Of a stretch of 64,000 nucleotides of DNA, positions 34,549-43,853 are shown in pieces (within the stretch, counting starts at the first letter, position 1; each line of letters starts with the position of its first letter). Position numbers and translations under genes: made by a program. The DNA comes from Actinomycetes bacterium (GTDB lineage: Bacteria > Actinomycetota > Thermoleophilia > BMS3ABIN01). The notes beneath the pieces are model-generated. The model saw only the letters and a list, made by a program, of their open reading frames with translations, was not told the origin of the DNA and did no database searches. The stretch covers positions 28,052 to 92,051 of the forward strand of contig JAJYOG010000004.1 in assembly GCA_021785935.1 (NCBI GenBank). The letters are read 5' to 3'.

Positions 34549-35835
34549 ATGGCCAAATATGTAATCAACGGTGGTGTGCCTCTGGCAGGCGCTGTCAGGG
34601 TTTCCGGGGCAAAGAATTCAGCCCTGAAGCTGATGGCGGCTTCGCTGCTGACCACTGGAAAAATCACTCTTAATAACGTTCCCCTGATTAAAGACGTCTT
34701 TATGATGGCGGACGTACTCCGTGAGATCGGCGCCGAGGTCACGATCGGCCACGACGCCGTGGAGATCGATGCATCCGGCGAACTCTCACACACAACCCCC
34801 TATGAGCTGGTGCGCAAGATGCGCGCCTCTATCGTGGTCATGGGGCCGCTGCTGGCGCGGTTGCACCGGGCGCGGGTCGCCATGCCCGGCGGTTGCAACA
34901 TCGGTCCGCGGCAGATCAACTTTCACTTGAGCGGGCTCGAGAAGCTGGGCGCCCGCGTGGGCGCGGACCATGGCTTTATCAACGTAACCACCAATGGTCT
35001 TACCGGGGATGTCATCAGCCTCGATTATCCAAGCGTGGGCGCTACTGAAAATGTGATGATGGCGGCCTGCATGGCCCATGGCCGCACGGTCATTGAAAGC
35101 GCCGCGCGCGAACCCGAGATCATCGACCTGGCCAAATTCCTTACCTCAATGGGCGCCAACATCAGCGGCGCCGGCTCTGGCACTATCATTATCGAAGGTG
35201 TCGATGAGTTGACCGGTGCCACGCATACGGTTGTTCCCGACCGGGTCGAGGCGGGTACGTTCATGGTCGCGGCGGCGGCAACGGAGGGAGATGTGGAAGT
35301 CGAGGGTATTAATCCGCTTCATCTGGAAATTTTTATCAGCAAGCTTCGCGCAATCGGCGTGGATGTCAAAGAATTCGACCATAGCGTGCGCTGCCAGGGA
35401 AATGGAGATTATTCCAGCACTGACATCGCCACCTTGCCGCACCCAGGTTTTCCAACAGACCTGCAGGCGCCAATGATTGTTTTGCTTTCGCTTGCCACGG
35501 GGCACAGCATCGTCACAGAGAACGTTTTTGAGAACCGTTTTGGTTTTGTGGATGAGCTCAACCGCCTGGGGGCCAATGTCCGCGTCAGCGGCCATCATGC
35601 CGTCGTCCACGGAGGCAGCCGTCTCGAAGGCACCATCGTCGAGGCCCCCGATCTGCGGGCCGGCGCCGCCCTGGTGATTGCCGGATTGGCGGCATCTGGC
35701 TCCACCGAGGTTGGCCGCATCGGCCACATTGACCGCGGTTACGAGGAGTTCGAACAAAAACTGCAGGCGCTCGGCGCGGATATCCAGAGGGTCGAAACCA
35801 ACGACCGCACTCGTTTCACCGCACCCTTTAACTAG
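34549..35835 (+). CDS. murA: UDP-GlcNAc enolpyruvyl transferase
   Basis: MurA performs the first committed step of peptidoglycan synthesis, adding enolpyruvate to UDP-GlcNAc. The N-terminal [17 protein letters not shown] and the active-site loop [15 protein letters not shown], with the catalytic cysteine near residue 115 (the fosfomycin target), are present; [15 protein letters not shown] lies near the end. It is 428 residues. Its position after atpC is typical of Actinobacteria and Firmicutes. A GGGGAC-ended inverted repeat begins 3 bp after its stop. Confidence 0.97.
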   Translation: MAKYVINGGVPLAGAVRVSGAKNSALKLMAASLLTTGKITLNNVPLIKDVFMMADVLREIGAEVTIGHDAVEIDASGELSHTTPYELVRKMRASIVVMGPLLARLHRARVAMPGGCNIGPRQINFHLSGLEKLGARVGADHGFINVTTNGLTGDVISLDYPSVGATENVMMAACMAHGRTVIESAAREPEIIDLAKFLTSMGANISGAGSGTIIIEGVDELTGATHTVVPDRVEAGTFMVAAAATEGDVEVEGINPLHLEIFISKLRAIGVDVKEFDHSVRCQGNGDYSSTDIATLPHPGFPTDLQAPMIVLLSLATGHSIVTENVFENRFGFVDELNRLGANVRVSGHHAVVHGGSRLEGTIVEAPDLRAGAALVIAGLAASGSTEVGRIGHIDRGYEEFEQKLQALGADIQRVETNDRTRFTAPFN

Positions 35836-35838
35836 ACC

Positions 35839-35934
35839 GGGGACGTACGTTTCCTATGTTTCCTAACTCAAGACAATTTCGTGCCGTTGCGGCTGCGATC
35901 CAATAATTAGGAAACATTGGAAACGTACGTCCCC
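35839..35934. repeat. 96-bp inverted-repeat element, GGGGACGTACGTTTCC arms
   Basis: Two 28-bp arms (35839-35866 and 35907-35934) are inverted copies with one mismatch; each starts at its outer end with GGGGACGTACGTTTCC. They enclose 40 bp of unrelated sequence. The right arm supplies both AGGA and the TTG used as the start of the proB ORF. No transposase is encoded. It resembles a MITE or REP-type palindrome (inference); it could also form a strong hairpin after murA. Confidence 0.85.
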
Positions 35935-37035
35935 AAAATCTACGCGGTGAAAATTGGCAGCAGCACCCTGACCGACGAGCGAGGCGGTGTGCGCGACGGG
36001 GTGCTTGCGGAACTCGTGGACCAGATCGCGGCGCTGGCCAAGGCCGGCGACAAGGTGGTCATGGTCTCCTCGGGCGCCATCTCCTGTGGCCTCGGCCTCA
36101 TCCCCGGAAAGGGACGTCCCACCGAAACCGTCGAGCTGCAGGCGGCATCAGCCGTCGGGCAGGGACGCTTATTCCATCGTTACTACAGGTTATTTGCCGA
36201 CGCCGGCGTCACCGCGGCCCAGGTTCTCCTGACTTCCTACGACATCGAGGCGCGCCGCCAGTATCTCAACGCACGCAACACTCTGCTCAAACTGCTGGAA
36301 TGGGGCATCGTCCCTATCATCAACGAGAACGATACTACCTCCCCAGACGAGATCCGTTATGGGGATAACGACTTCCTGGCCGCCCAGGCCGCCATCCTGG
36401 TGAAGGCGGACCTGTTGATGTTGCTCACCGATACGGAGGGGTTATATACTAATGACCCTTCTGCGGATACCAATGCCAGGCTGATCGATGAGATTACTGA
36501 CTGGTCTCTGCTCGACGAGATCGAAGCGGGCGGCGCCGGCACCACAATCGGCTCAGGCGGCATGAAGAGCAAGATTATCGCGGCGGAGATGGCGACGAGC
36601 GCCAACATCGAAGTTGTCGTTGCCAAGGGTGACCGGCCGGGAGTGATTACCGCGATCGCCGCGGGAGAGAAGGCAGGAACCAGGTTCCGTCCCCTCAAGT
36701 CATCCATGAGCAGTTTTAAGCTCTGGTTGAAATACGGCCGGCCTTCGAGCGGATCCATTGTCGTGGACGAAGGCGCCGCCACGGCGATTAAAAGGCGCGG
36801 CAAGAGCCTGCTGCCGGCGGGCGTTACCCGGGTGGAAGGCCACTTTGCCGCCGGCGAAGCCGTGGACGTCCTCTTCCGTAAGGATGGACGCCGCCTGATC
36901 GGCAAGGGGATATCAAATTTCTCCAGCGACGAACTTCGCCGCATTAAGGGCATGCAGAGCCGGCAGGTCATGAAGCTGCTCCCTCACGGGGAAGAGGAAG
37001 TCATCCACCGTGATTATTTTGTTTTAACGGATTGA
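35917..37035 (+). CDS. proB: Glutamate 5-kinase
   Basis: ProB phosphorylates glutamate in the first step of proline synthesis. The amino-acid-kinase domain has KIGSSTLTDERGG, VSSGAISCGLGLIPGK and NENDTTSPDEIRYGDND; a C-terminal PUA domain (around PSSGSIVVDEGAATAIK and onward) completes the 372-residue full-length form. The start is odd: TTG 35917 lies inside the right arm of the inverted repeat, and the first residues (METYVPK) are encoded by that repeat. GTG 35947 is an alternative start that would begin at the conserved KIGSST. proA follows after 18 nt. Confidence 0.95.
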   Translation: METYVPKIYAVKIGSSTLTDERGGVRDGVLAELVDQIAALAKAGDKVVMVSSGAISCGLGLIPGKGRPTETVELQAASAVGQGRLFHRYYRLFADAGVTAAQVLLTSYDIEARRQYLNARNTLLKLLEWGIVPIINENDTTSPDEIRYGDNDFLAAQAAILVKADLLMLLTDTEGLYTNDPSADTNARLIDEITDWSLLDEIEAGGAGTTIGSGGMKSKIIAAEMATSANIEVVVAKGDRPGVITAIAAGEKAGTRFRPLKSSMSSFKLWLKYGRPSSGSIVVDEGAATAIKRRGKSLLPAGVTRVEGHFAAGEAVDVLFRKDGRRLIGKGISNFSSDELRRIKGMQSRQVMKLLPHGEEEVIHRDYFVLTD

Positions 37036-37053
37036 ACGAATGAGGATGAAACG

Positions 37054-38310
37054 ATGCAGATAAAAGAACTTTGCAGGAAAGCCAGACAGGCGTCGCGCGA
37101 GCTGGCGGCACTGCCGGCGGCCGACAAGAACCGGGCTCTCAATGAGATGGCCCTGGCGCTGGAGCGGCGCACGGCCGAGATCCTGCGCGAGAACCGCGAT
37201 GACGTCAAGGAAGGCAAGGAGGCGCATCTTTCCGGCGCCTTGATGGACCGCCTGATGCTTGATGAAGATCGCATCCGCGAGATGGCCTGGAGCCTGAGGA
37301 GCATCGCCTCGCTGCCCGATCCCGTCGGCGAGGTCATCGATGGCTGGAGGCTTCCCAACGGCATGGAAGTCAAACAGGTGCGCGTTCCGTTCGGCGTCGT
37401 GGCTGTCATCTACGAGGCGCGTCCCAACGTCACCGTCGATGCCGCGGGCCTCTGCGTTAAAACCGGAAACGCCGTGATTTTACGGGGCGGTAGCGCCTCA
37501 CTGCATTCCATCCGCATGCTGACCGAGGTCATAAACGGCGCCCTCATCGATGCCGGCCTGCCCGCTCACGCGGTCTCGCTGGTGGAGTCGCGCGATCGCA
37601 GCCATCTGAAACAGCTTCTGCAGATGAACGAATATATCGATCTCATCATTCCGCGCGGCGGACAGGCGCTCAAGGAATTCCTGGTCAAGAACTCGAAGAT
37701 TCCTGTCATCTACGCCGCCGGTGGGAACTGTCACATCTTTGTTGACGCCAGCGCCGACATCGAGAAGGCGGTAAAGATAGTGATCAACGCCAAGGTGCAG
37801 CGCCCCGGGGTATGCAATTCAGCGGAAACGCTGCTGGTGCACAGGGACATAGCGCCCGACTTTGTGCCGTTGATGGCCAAAGATTTGCTCGCGCGCAAGG
37901 TAAAGTTGCACGTGGACGCTGAAACCCGCGCCCTCATCAAGGGGAAAACGGAGGGTGTTAGCGATGCCACCGAGGAAGATTATGCCACCGAGTATCTGGA
38001 CCTGGAGATTGCGGTCAAAGTGGTTGATGGCGTGGACGAGGCGATCGAGCACATCGCCCGTTACGGCACCGGCCATTCCGAGGCTATCCTCACCGGCGAT
38101 CTCGAGAACTCGCGTCAATTCAGCGCGCGCGTTGACGCTGCCTGCGTTTACGTCAATGCTTCGACCAGGTTCACTGACGGCGGCCAGTTCGGCATGGGCG
38201 CCGAGATTGGCATCAGCACCCAGAAGCTGCATGCGCGGGGTCCCCTGGGGCTCAGGGAGATGACATCCGCCAAGTATGTAATTACCGGGGATGGGCAGGT
38301 TCGCGGTTAA
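37054..38310 (+). CDS. proA: Gamma-glutamyl phosphate reductase
   Basis: ProA reduces gamma-glutamyl phosphate with NADPH to glutamate semialdehyde, following ProB. The aldehyde-dehydrogenase-like fold shows FGVVAVIYEARPNVTVDA, ILRGGSASLHS and the catalytic cysteine in RPGVCNSAETLLVH near residue 254. It is 418 residues. ATG start preceded by GAGGATG. It forms an operon with proB and probably nadD. Confidence 0.97.
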   Translation: MQIKELCRKARQASRELAALPAADKNRALNEMALALERRTAEILRENRDDVKEGKEAHLSGALMDRLMLDEDRIREMAWSLRSIASLPDPVGEVIDGWRLPNGMEVKQVRVPFGVVAVIYEARPNVTVDAAGLCVKTGNAVILRGGSASLHSIRMLTEVINGALIDAGLPAHAVSLVESRDRSHLKQLLQMNEYIDLIIPRGGQALKEFLVKNSKIPVIYAAGGNCHIFVDASADIEKAVKIVINAKVQRPGVCNSAETLLVHRDIAPDFVPLMAKDLLARKVKLHVDAETRALIKGKTEGVSDATEEDYATEYLDLEIAVKVVDGVDEAIEHIARYGTGHSEAILTGDLENSRQFSARVDAACVYVNASTRFTDGGQFGMGAEIGISTQKLHARGPLGLREMTSAKYVITGDGQVRG

Positions 38311-38351
38311 GACAAGGATTCCCCGGCCCCGCTCTTGAATGACTTAAGGTC

Positions 38352-38972
38352 ATGGCAAGCGTGAAACTCGCAATTATGGGCGGCGCCTTCAATCCGATTC
38401 ATATCGGGCATCTGGTCTGCGCCGAAGAGGCGGTCGAGCAGTTCGGCCTCGACGAGGTGCTTTTCATGCCCACCGGAACGCCGCCGCACAAGGAAGCGCC
38501 CCGGGGCGCCGGCCCTGAAGAGCGTTTCGAGATGGTGGTCATTGCCACAGCTTCCAATCCCCGCTTTGCGGTTTCGCGCTATGAAATCGACAAAAATGAA
38601 GTGGGATATACCGTGGACACCATGAGGCACTTTCGCCTGGAGCTGCCCGAAGCCGAGCTCTACTTCATTACCGGAGCCGATGCCGTCATTGAGATCCTGG
38701 AGTGGAAAGACCCACGGGAGATCCTGGAGATTGCGACTCTGATCGCGGCAACGCGTCCCGGCTATCCCCTGGACTCCATGCCGGCAAAAACCCGCGCATT
38801 CCTGGAGGAATACGGAGTGCAAATCATCGAGATTCCCTGCATTGGGGTGTCATCCAGCCTGGTCAGGGAGAGAGTGGCCCAGGGCCGGTCCATCAGGTAT
38901 CTTGTGCCCGAGGGCGTAGAGAAATTCATTGAAAAAGAAAGACTATACATTCATAAGCATTCCCAGGCGTAG
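38352..38972 (+). CDS. nadD: Nicotinate-nucleotide adenylyltransferase
   Basis: NadD makes deamido-NAD from nicotinate mononucleotide and ATP. The nucleotidyltransferase motif GGAFNPIHIGHLVCAEEA opens the protein, and the ISSTxxR-like motif appears as GVSSSLVRERVAQGRSIRYLVP near the C-terminus. It is 206 residues. Its 3' end overlaps the next gene by 44 nt. The order proB-proA-nadD-LCP-rsfS recurs in Actinobacteria. Confidence 0.95.
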   Translation: MASVKLAIMGGAFNPIHIGHLVCAEEAVEQFGLDEVLFMPTGTPPHKEAPRGAGPEERFEMVVIATASNPRFAVSRYEIDKNEVGYTVDTMRHFRLELPEAELYFITGADAVIEILEWKDPREILEIATLIAATRPGYPLDSMPAKTRAFLEEYGVQIIEIPCIGVSSSLVRERVAQGRSIRYLVPEGVEKFIEKERLYIHKHSQA

Positions 38973-40167
38973 CCAGCGCCGGCGGCGCATCGCCTACGGC
39001 CCGCCCAATCGATCCGGCTACCGTCGCGCCAGGCTTTCGGTGCGGCAAAAGGAAAAGCGGCGCCGTCTGACCGCATTCATCGTCGTGGCCGGTGTCATGG
39101 CGGCGGTCCTCGTATTCGCGGGTGTCTTCCTATTGGTGAGAGGCAGAAGCTCTTCGGCGGCGACGCCGGAAGCCGGCGTCGCCGATAACGGCTCTGGCAC
39201 CGTCATCATTACCGGAAACGATGATGACGGCCGCCTCAGCCAGCTGGCGGTGCTGGTGCCCGAAAACAGCGGCGGCTACAGCCTCTACACGCTACCGCCG
39301 CGGACCATAGCCGATACGCCGGGCCATGGCTTCCAGCAACTCGACCATGTGATTGAGCTGGGAGGACAGGAGCTTCTGGATCAGACGGTCGCCAACCTCC
39401 TGCAGCTGCCGATCCAGTATCACATTAATCTGGCGTACGCGACTCTCGAAATTGCCTCGACACAGGCAGGCACGGTTAATTTCAGGACCGACCGCCCCAT
39501 GACCTTCGCCGCCGCGGGCGAAACTATCAATTTCACCACCGGCGATAATCCGGTCAGCTCCCAACGGGCTGTAATTTTCTTAAAAGCAGCCATGACCGAC
39601 GGCAGGACCGGTCCCAAGGTGCAATCCCTTTTCTATCAGGGCCTGCGCGATTCGCTGGCGCTCAAGACTGAAACGGATCGCCGGGCGCTTGCCCAGCTTC
39701 TGTTCGGCAGGATTCAGACCGACATGGACGAGGGAGATTTTGTTGACCTTTTCATGGCGATAACTACCCAGGGACGCCCTTTCAGCGCCGTGCCGCTTCC
39801 GGTCAGTTTTGCCGGCGCCGGATCCGCCTGGTACCTGGAGCCGGTTCCCGCCGAGATCGAAGTTCTTGTTACCGGAAACTCCCAGGATGCAACCCTCTCC
39901 ATGGAGATCCGTAACGGCACCGAGAATGCGGGCGTTGTGGAGGCCGCGGCTGACAAACTGGCCCCATTGCGCTATACCACCACTATGCAGGGAGATCCTT
40001 CCGGCGTCGACTTCGACAACACCCAGACCGCGTCGGCAGCGATGCTCTGGCCGCGGGAAACCGGATTCGCGGGGTTCTGGGCAAGGGCACCATCATCAAG
40101 GACGACTTTATGGAAAAGCGGCAAATCATTGTTATCATTGGTAAAGATATTACATTGGCCGAGCTGA
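38929..40167 (+). CDS. LCP/LytR_C-type membrane protein with C-terminal frameshift
   Basis: An Arg/Lys-rich cytoplasmic N-terminus (about 45 residues) precedes one membrane helix (AFIVVAGVMAAVLVFAGVFLLV), then an extracellular domain with weak LytR-CpsA-Psr resemblance (YSLYTLPPRTIADTPGHG, LLDQTVANLLQLPIQYHIN) and a LytR_C-like part (LSMEIRNGTENAGVVEAAADKL). Near 40021-40030 the frame appears to slip. The other frame continues with family-like sequence (ALAAGNRIRGVLGKGTIIKD, then QIIVIIGKDITLAELTQR) to TAA 40176-40178, whereas the annotated frame ends in implausible sequence at 40167. It may be a real frameshift or a sequence error. The catalytic arginine positions of LCP ligases are not clearly kept, so phosphotransferase activity is uncertain. 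Confidence 0.8.
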   Translation: MKKKDYTFISIPRRSQRRRRIAYGPPNRSGYRRARLSVRQKEKRRRLTAFIVVAGVMAAVLVFAGVFLLVRGRSSSAATPEAGVADNGSGTVIITGNDDDGRLSQLAVLVPENSGGYSLYTLPPRTIADTPGHGFQQLDHVIELGGQELLDQTVANLLQLPIQYHINLAYATLEIASTQAGTVNFRTDRPMTFAAAGETINFTTGDNPVSSQRAVIFLKAAMTDGRTGPKVQSLFYQGLRDSLALKTETDRRALAQLLFGRIQTDMDEGDFVDLFMAITTQGRPFSAVPLPVSFAGAGSAWYLEPVPAEIEVLVTGNSQDATLSMEIRNGTENAGVVEAAADKLAPLRYTTTMQGDPSGVDFDNTQTASAAMLWPRETGFAGFWARAPSSRTTLWKSGKSLLSLVKILHWPS

Positions 40168-40249
40168 CCCAGAGATAACGGCAGAAAACCGCCACGGCCC
40201 GGCCGGCCAAAAACAGCCAACACGGACGAGGTAATCAATCACTAGCACT

Positions 40250-40597
40250 TTGAGCAGCGACAGCATGATACAGGCGATGGCGCAGGTGGCCGTGGAAAAA
40301 AAAGCGACCGGCATCGTTATTCTGGATATGAAAAATGTATGCAGCTACACCGACTACTTCCTCATCTGCTCCGGAAGATCCACCCGGCAGGCCAAAGCAA
40401 TAGCGGATGAGATTCGCATACAGCTGAAACAGGAAGGCGTATCGCCCATGCATGTGGAAGGCGAGACGCGTGGGGACTGGGTGTTGATGGATTACCTCAG
40501 CGTGGTGGCGCATATATTTACTCCCGAGGCGCGCGATTTCTACCGACTTGAGGTTCTCTGGAAGGAAGCCCCCCGGGTCGAGACGGCGGTCTCGTGA
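40250..40597 (+). CDS. rsfS: Ribosomal silencing factor RsfS
   Basis: RsfS binds uL14 and blocks subunit joining under starvation. The protein (115 residues) shows the DUF143 pattern DYFLICSGRSTRQAKAIADEI and GDWVLMDYLSVVAHIFTPEARDFYRLEVLW. TTG start. Its stop overlaps the GTG of the next gene by 4 nt, tying it in translation to the methyltransferase gene. Confidence 0.95.
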   Translation: MSSDSMIQAMAQVAVEKKATGIVILDMKNVCSYTDYFLICSGRSTRQAKAIADEIRIQLKQEGVSPMHVEGETRGDWVLMDYLSVVAHIFTPEARDFYRLEVLWKEAPRVETAVS

Positions 40598-41604
40598 ATT
40601 CACGCGAAAGATTTCTGGCCGTCCTGGCCGGAGAAATCCCGGACAGGGTTCCCATTGTACCGGTTGTCGACGGCTACTTTGCCCCAAAGGTTATCGGCCG
40701 CGCCAACGATGAATGCTATCTCGACGGCGCCTGCCTCGCCGATGCTCTGGCTGCCTCGATGACCGAATTTGGTTACGACGGCGCCATCGCAGAGATGGGG
40801 TTGGGCCCGGAGCCCAGCGTACTCGGGTGCCCGGTGGAGATCGAAGGCAACGACGTGCCCCTGGTGGTCGAGACGATCGTGGGTGGACGTGACGATCTGG
40901 AGAATCTCATCATTCCCGATCCCTGGTCCGGCGGCAAGATGGAACCCGTCGAGAGGCTGGTTGCCGCGGTCGGCGCCGACCAAGCTGTCCTTGGCAGCGT
41001 CAGGTCACCCTTTGAATATGCCGCCACAGTCCGCGGCCTCGTGGAATTCATGACCGATTTCTATCGCGACCCCGGGTTTGTGCACGATCTCATCGACGCG
41101 GTCAGGCCGGCAACCGTCAAGCTGGCCGAGGCGCTGGCCGACGCTGGCGTCGACGCCGTCGTCCTCAAGGATTCCTTCGCTTCAACCAGCATGATTTCAC
41201 CCGATCATTATCGCGAGTTCGCTTTCCCTTCTGAGTGTGATGCGATCGCCGAGATCGCCGGCCGCATTCCGGTGATACTGCATATCTGCCGAAACAGCAT
41301 GCCGATTCTGGCTGACATGGCCAGGACCGGAGCGGCGGTTCTCGAAATTGACTCACCGGTCGACCTGGCGGCGGCGAAAGCGGCCGTTGGCAGCGCGGTT
41401 ATCCTCAAGGGAAACATCGATGCTGTGACGGTGATGGAAAAGGGCGGCGCCGCCGATGTCGAAGCTGCCGTGGAGGCAGCCATGGGGGCGGCTAAAGCGG
41501 GCGGCGGTTTCATCCTCAGCACAGGTGACTCGATCCCGCGCCCGGCTCCGGAAGCGAATCTGGCGGCACTGGTTGAGTTTGGGGAAAGGTATGGCAATTA
41601 TTAA
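40594..41604 (+). CDS. MtaA/UroD-family corrinoid methyltransferase
   Basis: A 336-residue TIM-barrel protein of the uroporphyrinogen decarboxylase superfamily. The start NSRERFLAVLAGEIPDRVPIVP, the zinc-ligand-like HICRN, and ILKGNIDAV and ILSTGDSIPRPAPEANL match the MtaA/MtbA/CmuA methyl-transfer branch and not heme UroD. These enzymes move a methyl group between a corrinoid protein and a thiol or folate acceptor. The next gene encodes a corrinoid protein, which supports this. GTG start, 4-nt overlap with rsfS. The methyl acceptor is unknown. Confidence 0.82.
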   Translation: MNSRERFLAVLAGEIPDRVPIVPVVDGYFAPKVIGRANDECYLDGACLADALAASMTEFGYDGAIAEMGLGPEPSVLGCPVEIEGNDVPLVVETIVGGRDDLENLIIPDPWSGGKMEPVERLVAAVGADQAVLGSVRSPFEYAATVRGLVEFMTDFYRDPGFVHDLIDAVRPATVKLAEALADAGVDAVVLKDSFASTSMISPDHYREFAFPSECDAIAEIAGRIPVILHICRNSMPILADMARTGAAVLEIDSPVDLAAAKAAVGSAVILKGNIDAVTVMEKGGAADVEAAVEAAMGAAKAGGGFILSTGDSIPRPAPEANLAALVEFGERYGNY

Positions 41605-41625
41605 ATGAAAGATTCCGGGCATATT

Positions 41626-41681
41626 GTGAAGGGCATATGGTGAAGGGACCACTGTGAAGGGAACTCTGTGAAGGGAACTCT
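41626..41681 (+). repeat. Four 14-bp tandem repeats of GTGAAGGG units
   Basis: Units gtgaagggcatatg, gtgaagggaccact, gtgaagggaactct and gtgaagggaactct follow head to tail. Each carries a GTG and an AAGGG ribosome-site core, so the last GTG (41668) is the start of the corrinoid protein and the previous unit supplies its AAGGGA 5 nt upstream. The 14-bp period shifts the frame at each unit. Confidence 0.85.
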
Positions 41682-42309
41682 GGAAAAATTCGAGCTGGCC
41701 ATTATCGACGGCAACGCCGATGGCAGCGCTGACCTAGCCGATGTCATCGTCGCGGAAGGCAGGGCTACGCCCGCCGAGATATTCGCACATTTGTCGAGCG
41801 CCATGGAGGAAGTGGGCGCCAAGTATGAGACCGGCGAGTATTTCATCCCCGAAATGCTGCGCTCCGCTGAAGCGGTCGAGAAGGCGATGTCGGTGCTGGA
41901 GACGTACCTCTTCGAGCGCAAGGACGGGCAGGCCGGCATCGTTGTCATGGGGACGGTCAAGGGCGACATCCACAACATTGGCAAGAATATTATCGTCTCC
42001 GCCCTCAGGGCGGCTGGCTATGAAGTGCATGACCTGGGTGTCAATGTCTCCGCGAAGAAGTTCGTGGACAAGGTGAAGGAAACCGGCGCCGACCTGCTCT
42101 TGCTGTCGGCGTTCACAACTTCGACCAAGCCGGCGCTTCTGGAGATAATCGCGTTGCTGAAAACTGAGGGTCTGCGCGACCGGGTCAAGGTTCTCTCCGG
42201 CGGCGCCTCGCATTCACAGGCCTTCGCCGACGAGGTCGGCGTGGACGGCTTCGCTGCGGATGTAAAAAGCACCCTTGAGGTCTGCCGGAGGCTGATGGGA
42301 GAGAGTTAG
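41668..42309 (+). CDS. Corrinoid (B12-binding) protein, MtaC/MtbC-like
   Basis: A 213-residue methyl carrier. The N-terminal helical cap (LSSAMEEVGAKYETGEYFIPEMLRSAEA) precedes the cobalamin domain with the base-off motif GDIHNIGKNI (DxHxxG, His as lower cobalt ligand), LLSAFTTST and the GGASHS loop. It should accept a methyl group on cobalt from a substrate-specific methyltransferase and hand it to the MtaA-like protein upstream. No MtaB-type partner is seen in the window. The start at GTG 41668 lies in the last unit of a tandem repeat. Confidence 0.92.
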   Translation: MKGTLEKFELAIIDGNADGSADLADVIVAEGRATPAEIFAHLSSAMEEVGAKYETGEYFIPEMLRSAEAVEKAMSVLETYLFERKDGQAGIVVMGTVKGDIHNIGKNIIVSALRAAGYEVHDLGVNVSAKKFVDKVKETGADLLLLSAFTTSTKPALLEIIALLKTEGLRDRVKVLSGGASHSQAFADEVGVDGFAADVKSTLEVCRRLMGES

Positions 42310-42388
42310 CTGGGATCGCGGCGCCAATGAGATATACAGCACAGCAAGAATTCCGCATGGCATCAATCGATTAACAACAGGCTGCCAG

Positions 42389-43807
42389 ATGACGTCAGAA
42401 AAAATGAACAGTAACCTCAGAGTGTTGCTCCTGACGCCGCCGAAGGATCTTGGCATCGGCGATGTCAAACGTCCCTGGGTATCTACCCAGCCGCTGGGCA
42501 TTGCCTATGTCGCGGCAGCGGTTCGTGATGCCGGTTTCGAAGTCAAGGTCATTGATGCCTACTCGCTGGGATTTTCCGGAGAAAAAATACGCACGGAGAT
42601 TGAGGCTTACCAGCCTCACCTGGTGGGCATCTCAACGCTGACGCCGCAATGGCCGGACACCGTGAAGATGGCCGCGATCGTCAAATCTGTGGACGAGAAA
42701 ATAATCAACGTCGTCGGTGGACCGCATGTAACGGCGCTGCCGGAGCAGGCGGCCGCCACGGAAGGGATCGACGTGGGTGTCATCGGCGAAGGGGAGGCAA
42801 CGATGCAGGCTCTATGCCGCGCCATCGCCGAAGGCTCTGCCCTGGATGCGGTCGAAGGCATTGCCTTCAGCCGCGTCGGTGAGGTTATCGTGACGCCATC
42901 GCGCCCATATATAACCGATCTCGACCAGTTGTCTTTTCCGGCTCACGATCTGCTGTGGGAGCCGAAACTGTACAACCCGTATCCGTCATGGGGCAAGGCC
43001 GGTAACTTCTCCTGCATCATTAGCGGCCGCGGCTGTCCTTACAATTGCTCTTTCTGTGATGTCACATCCCAGCAGGGCAAACAATACCGCTTGAGAAGCG
43101 CTAAAAACATTGTTGACGAAATGATCTGGCTCAACCGCGAATTCGGTGTATCCATGTTTTCCTTCCGTGATCCGTCGATGGTCTGCAACCGCCGCCGCCT
43201 TCTGGAAATATGTGACCTCATTGGCGCCAACGGCCTCGATATCGTCTGGAACTGCAACGCCCGGGCCAACGAAGTCGATACGGAGATGCTGATGGCGATG
43301 AAAAAGGCTGGCTGCCGTGTCCTCCAGTACGGTATCGAGACAGGCAACCCAAAAATGCTCAAGGAGATCAAGAAGATTACGCCCGAGAAAGTTATCGCGG
43401 CGGTCGACGCCACCAGGCGCGCAGGCATCTATTCACATGGCTACTTTCTTTTTGGTTTCGTGGATGAGACGCGGGAGACGATCAAGGACACGATCGAGTT
43501 CGCCCGCCGCCTCGACCTCGACAGCGCCGGCTTCGCGGTGATGGTCCCCTTCCCTGGAACCCAGGAGTACGAAAAGTACAAGCGCGAGGGTCTGCTTTTA
43601 ACCGAGGACTGGCACGACTACAACATCATGGGAAAGCCGGTCTATCGCCACAAGCATCTCACCAATGAAGAATTAAGAAAGGCGCCGCGGCGCGCCTACC
43701 GGCGATTCTACTTGCGGCCGCGGATGATCCTGCGGCATCTGAAGAGGATTACCTCGCGGCGGGTGCTGGTCAGCTACATCAAAAGCGCACGCTTGATGTT
43801 CGACTGA
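42389..43807 (+). CDS. B12-binding-domain radical SAM protein
   Basis: A 472-residue protein with an N-terminal Rossmann-like B12-binding domain (QPLGIAYVAAAVRDAGFEV, GPHVTALPEQ, GEGE) and a radical SAM core with the cluster motif CPYNCSFC near residues 216-223. The C-terminus is basic and similar in style to the minus-strand radical SAM gene at 47765-49231. Such proteins methylate or rearrange lipids, hopanoids or natural products; the substrate here is unknown. It follows the corrinoid protein on the same strand and converges with the glycosyltransferase cluster. Confidence 0.88.
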   Translation: MTSEKMNSNLRVLLLTPPKDLGIGDVKRPWVSTQPLGIAYVAAAVRDAGFEVKVIDAYSLGFSGEKIRTEIEAYQPHLVGISTLTPQWPDTVKMAAIVKSVDEKIINVVGGPHVTALPEQAAATEGIDVGVIGEGEATMQALCRAIAEGSALDAVEGIAFSRVGEVIVTPSRPYITDLDQLSFPAHDLLWEPKLYNPYPSWGKAGNFSCIISGRGCPYNCSFCDVTSQQGKQYRLRSAKNIVDEMIWLNREFGVSMFSFRDPSMVCNRRRLLEICDLIGANGLDIVWNCNARANEVDTEMLMAMKKAGCRVLQYGIETGNPKMLKEIKKITPEKVIAAVDATRRAGIYSHGYFLFGFVDETRETIKDTIEFARRLDLDSAGFAVMVPFPGTQEYEKYKREGLLLTEDWHDYNIMGKPVYRHKHLTNEELRKAPRRAYRRFYLRPRMILRHLKRITSRRVLVSYIKSARLMFD

Positions 43808-43853
43808 TTCTTGATAAAGAGGAGCGACGTCCTTCGATCCCCGAATCTCTTGC

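Noticed and set aside
40594-41604. Heme-pathway uroporphyrinogen decarboxylase (hemE)
   Set aside because: The HxC-type motif and the adjacent corrinoid gene point to the MtaA branch; no heme genes are nearby.
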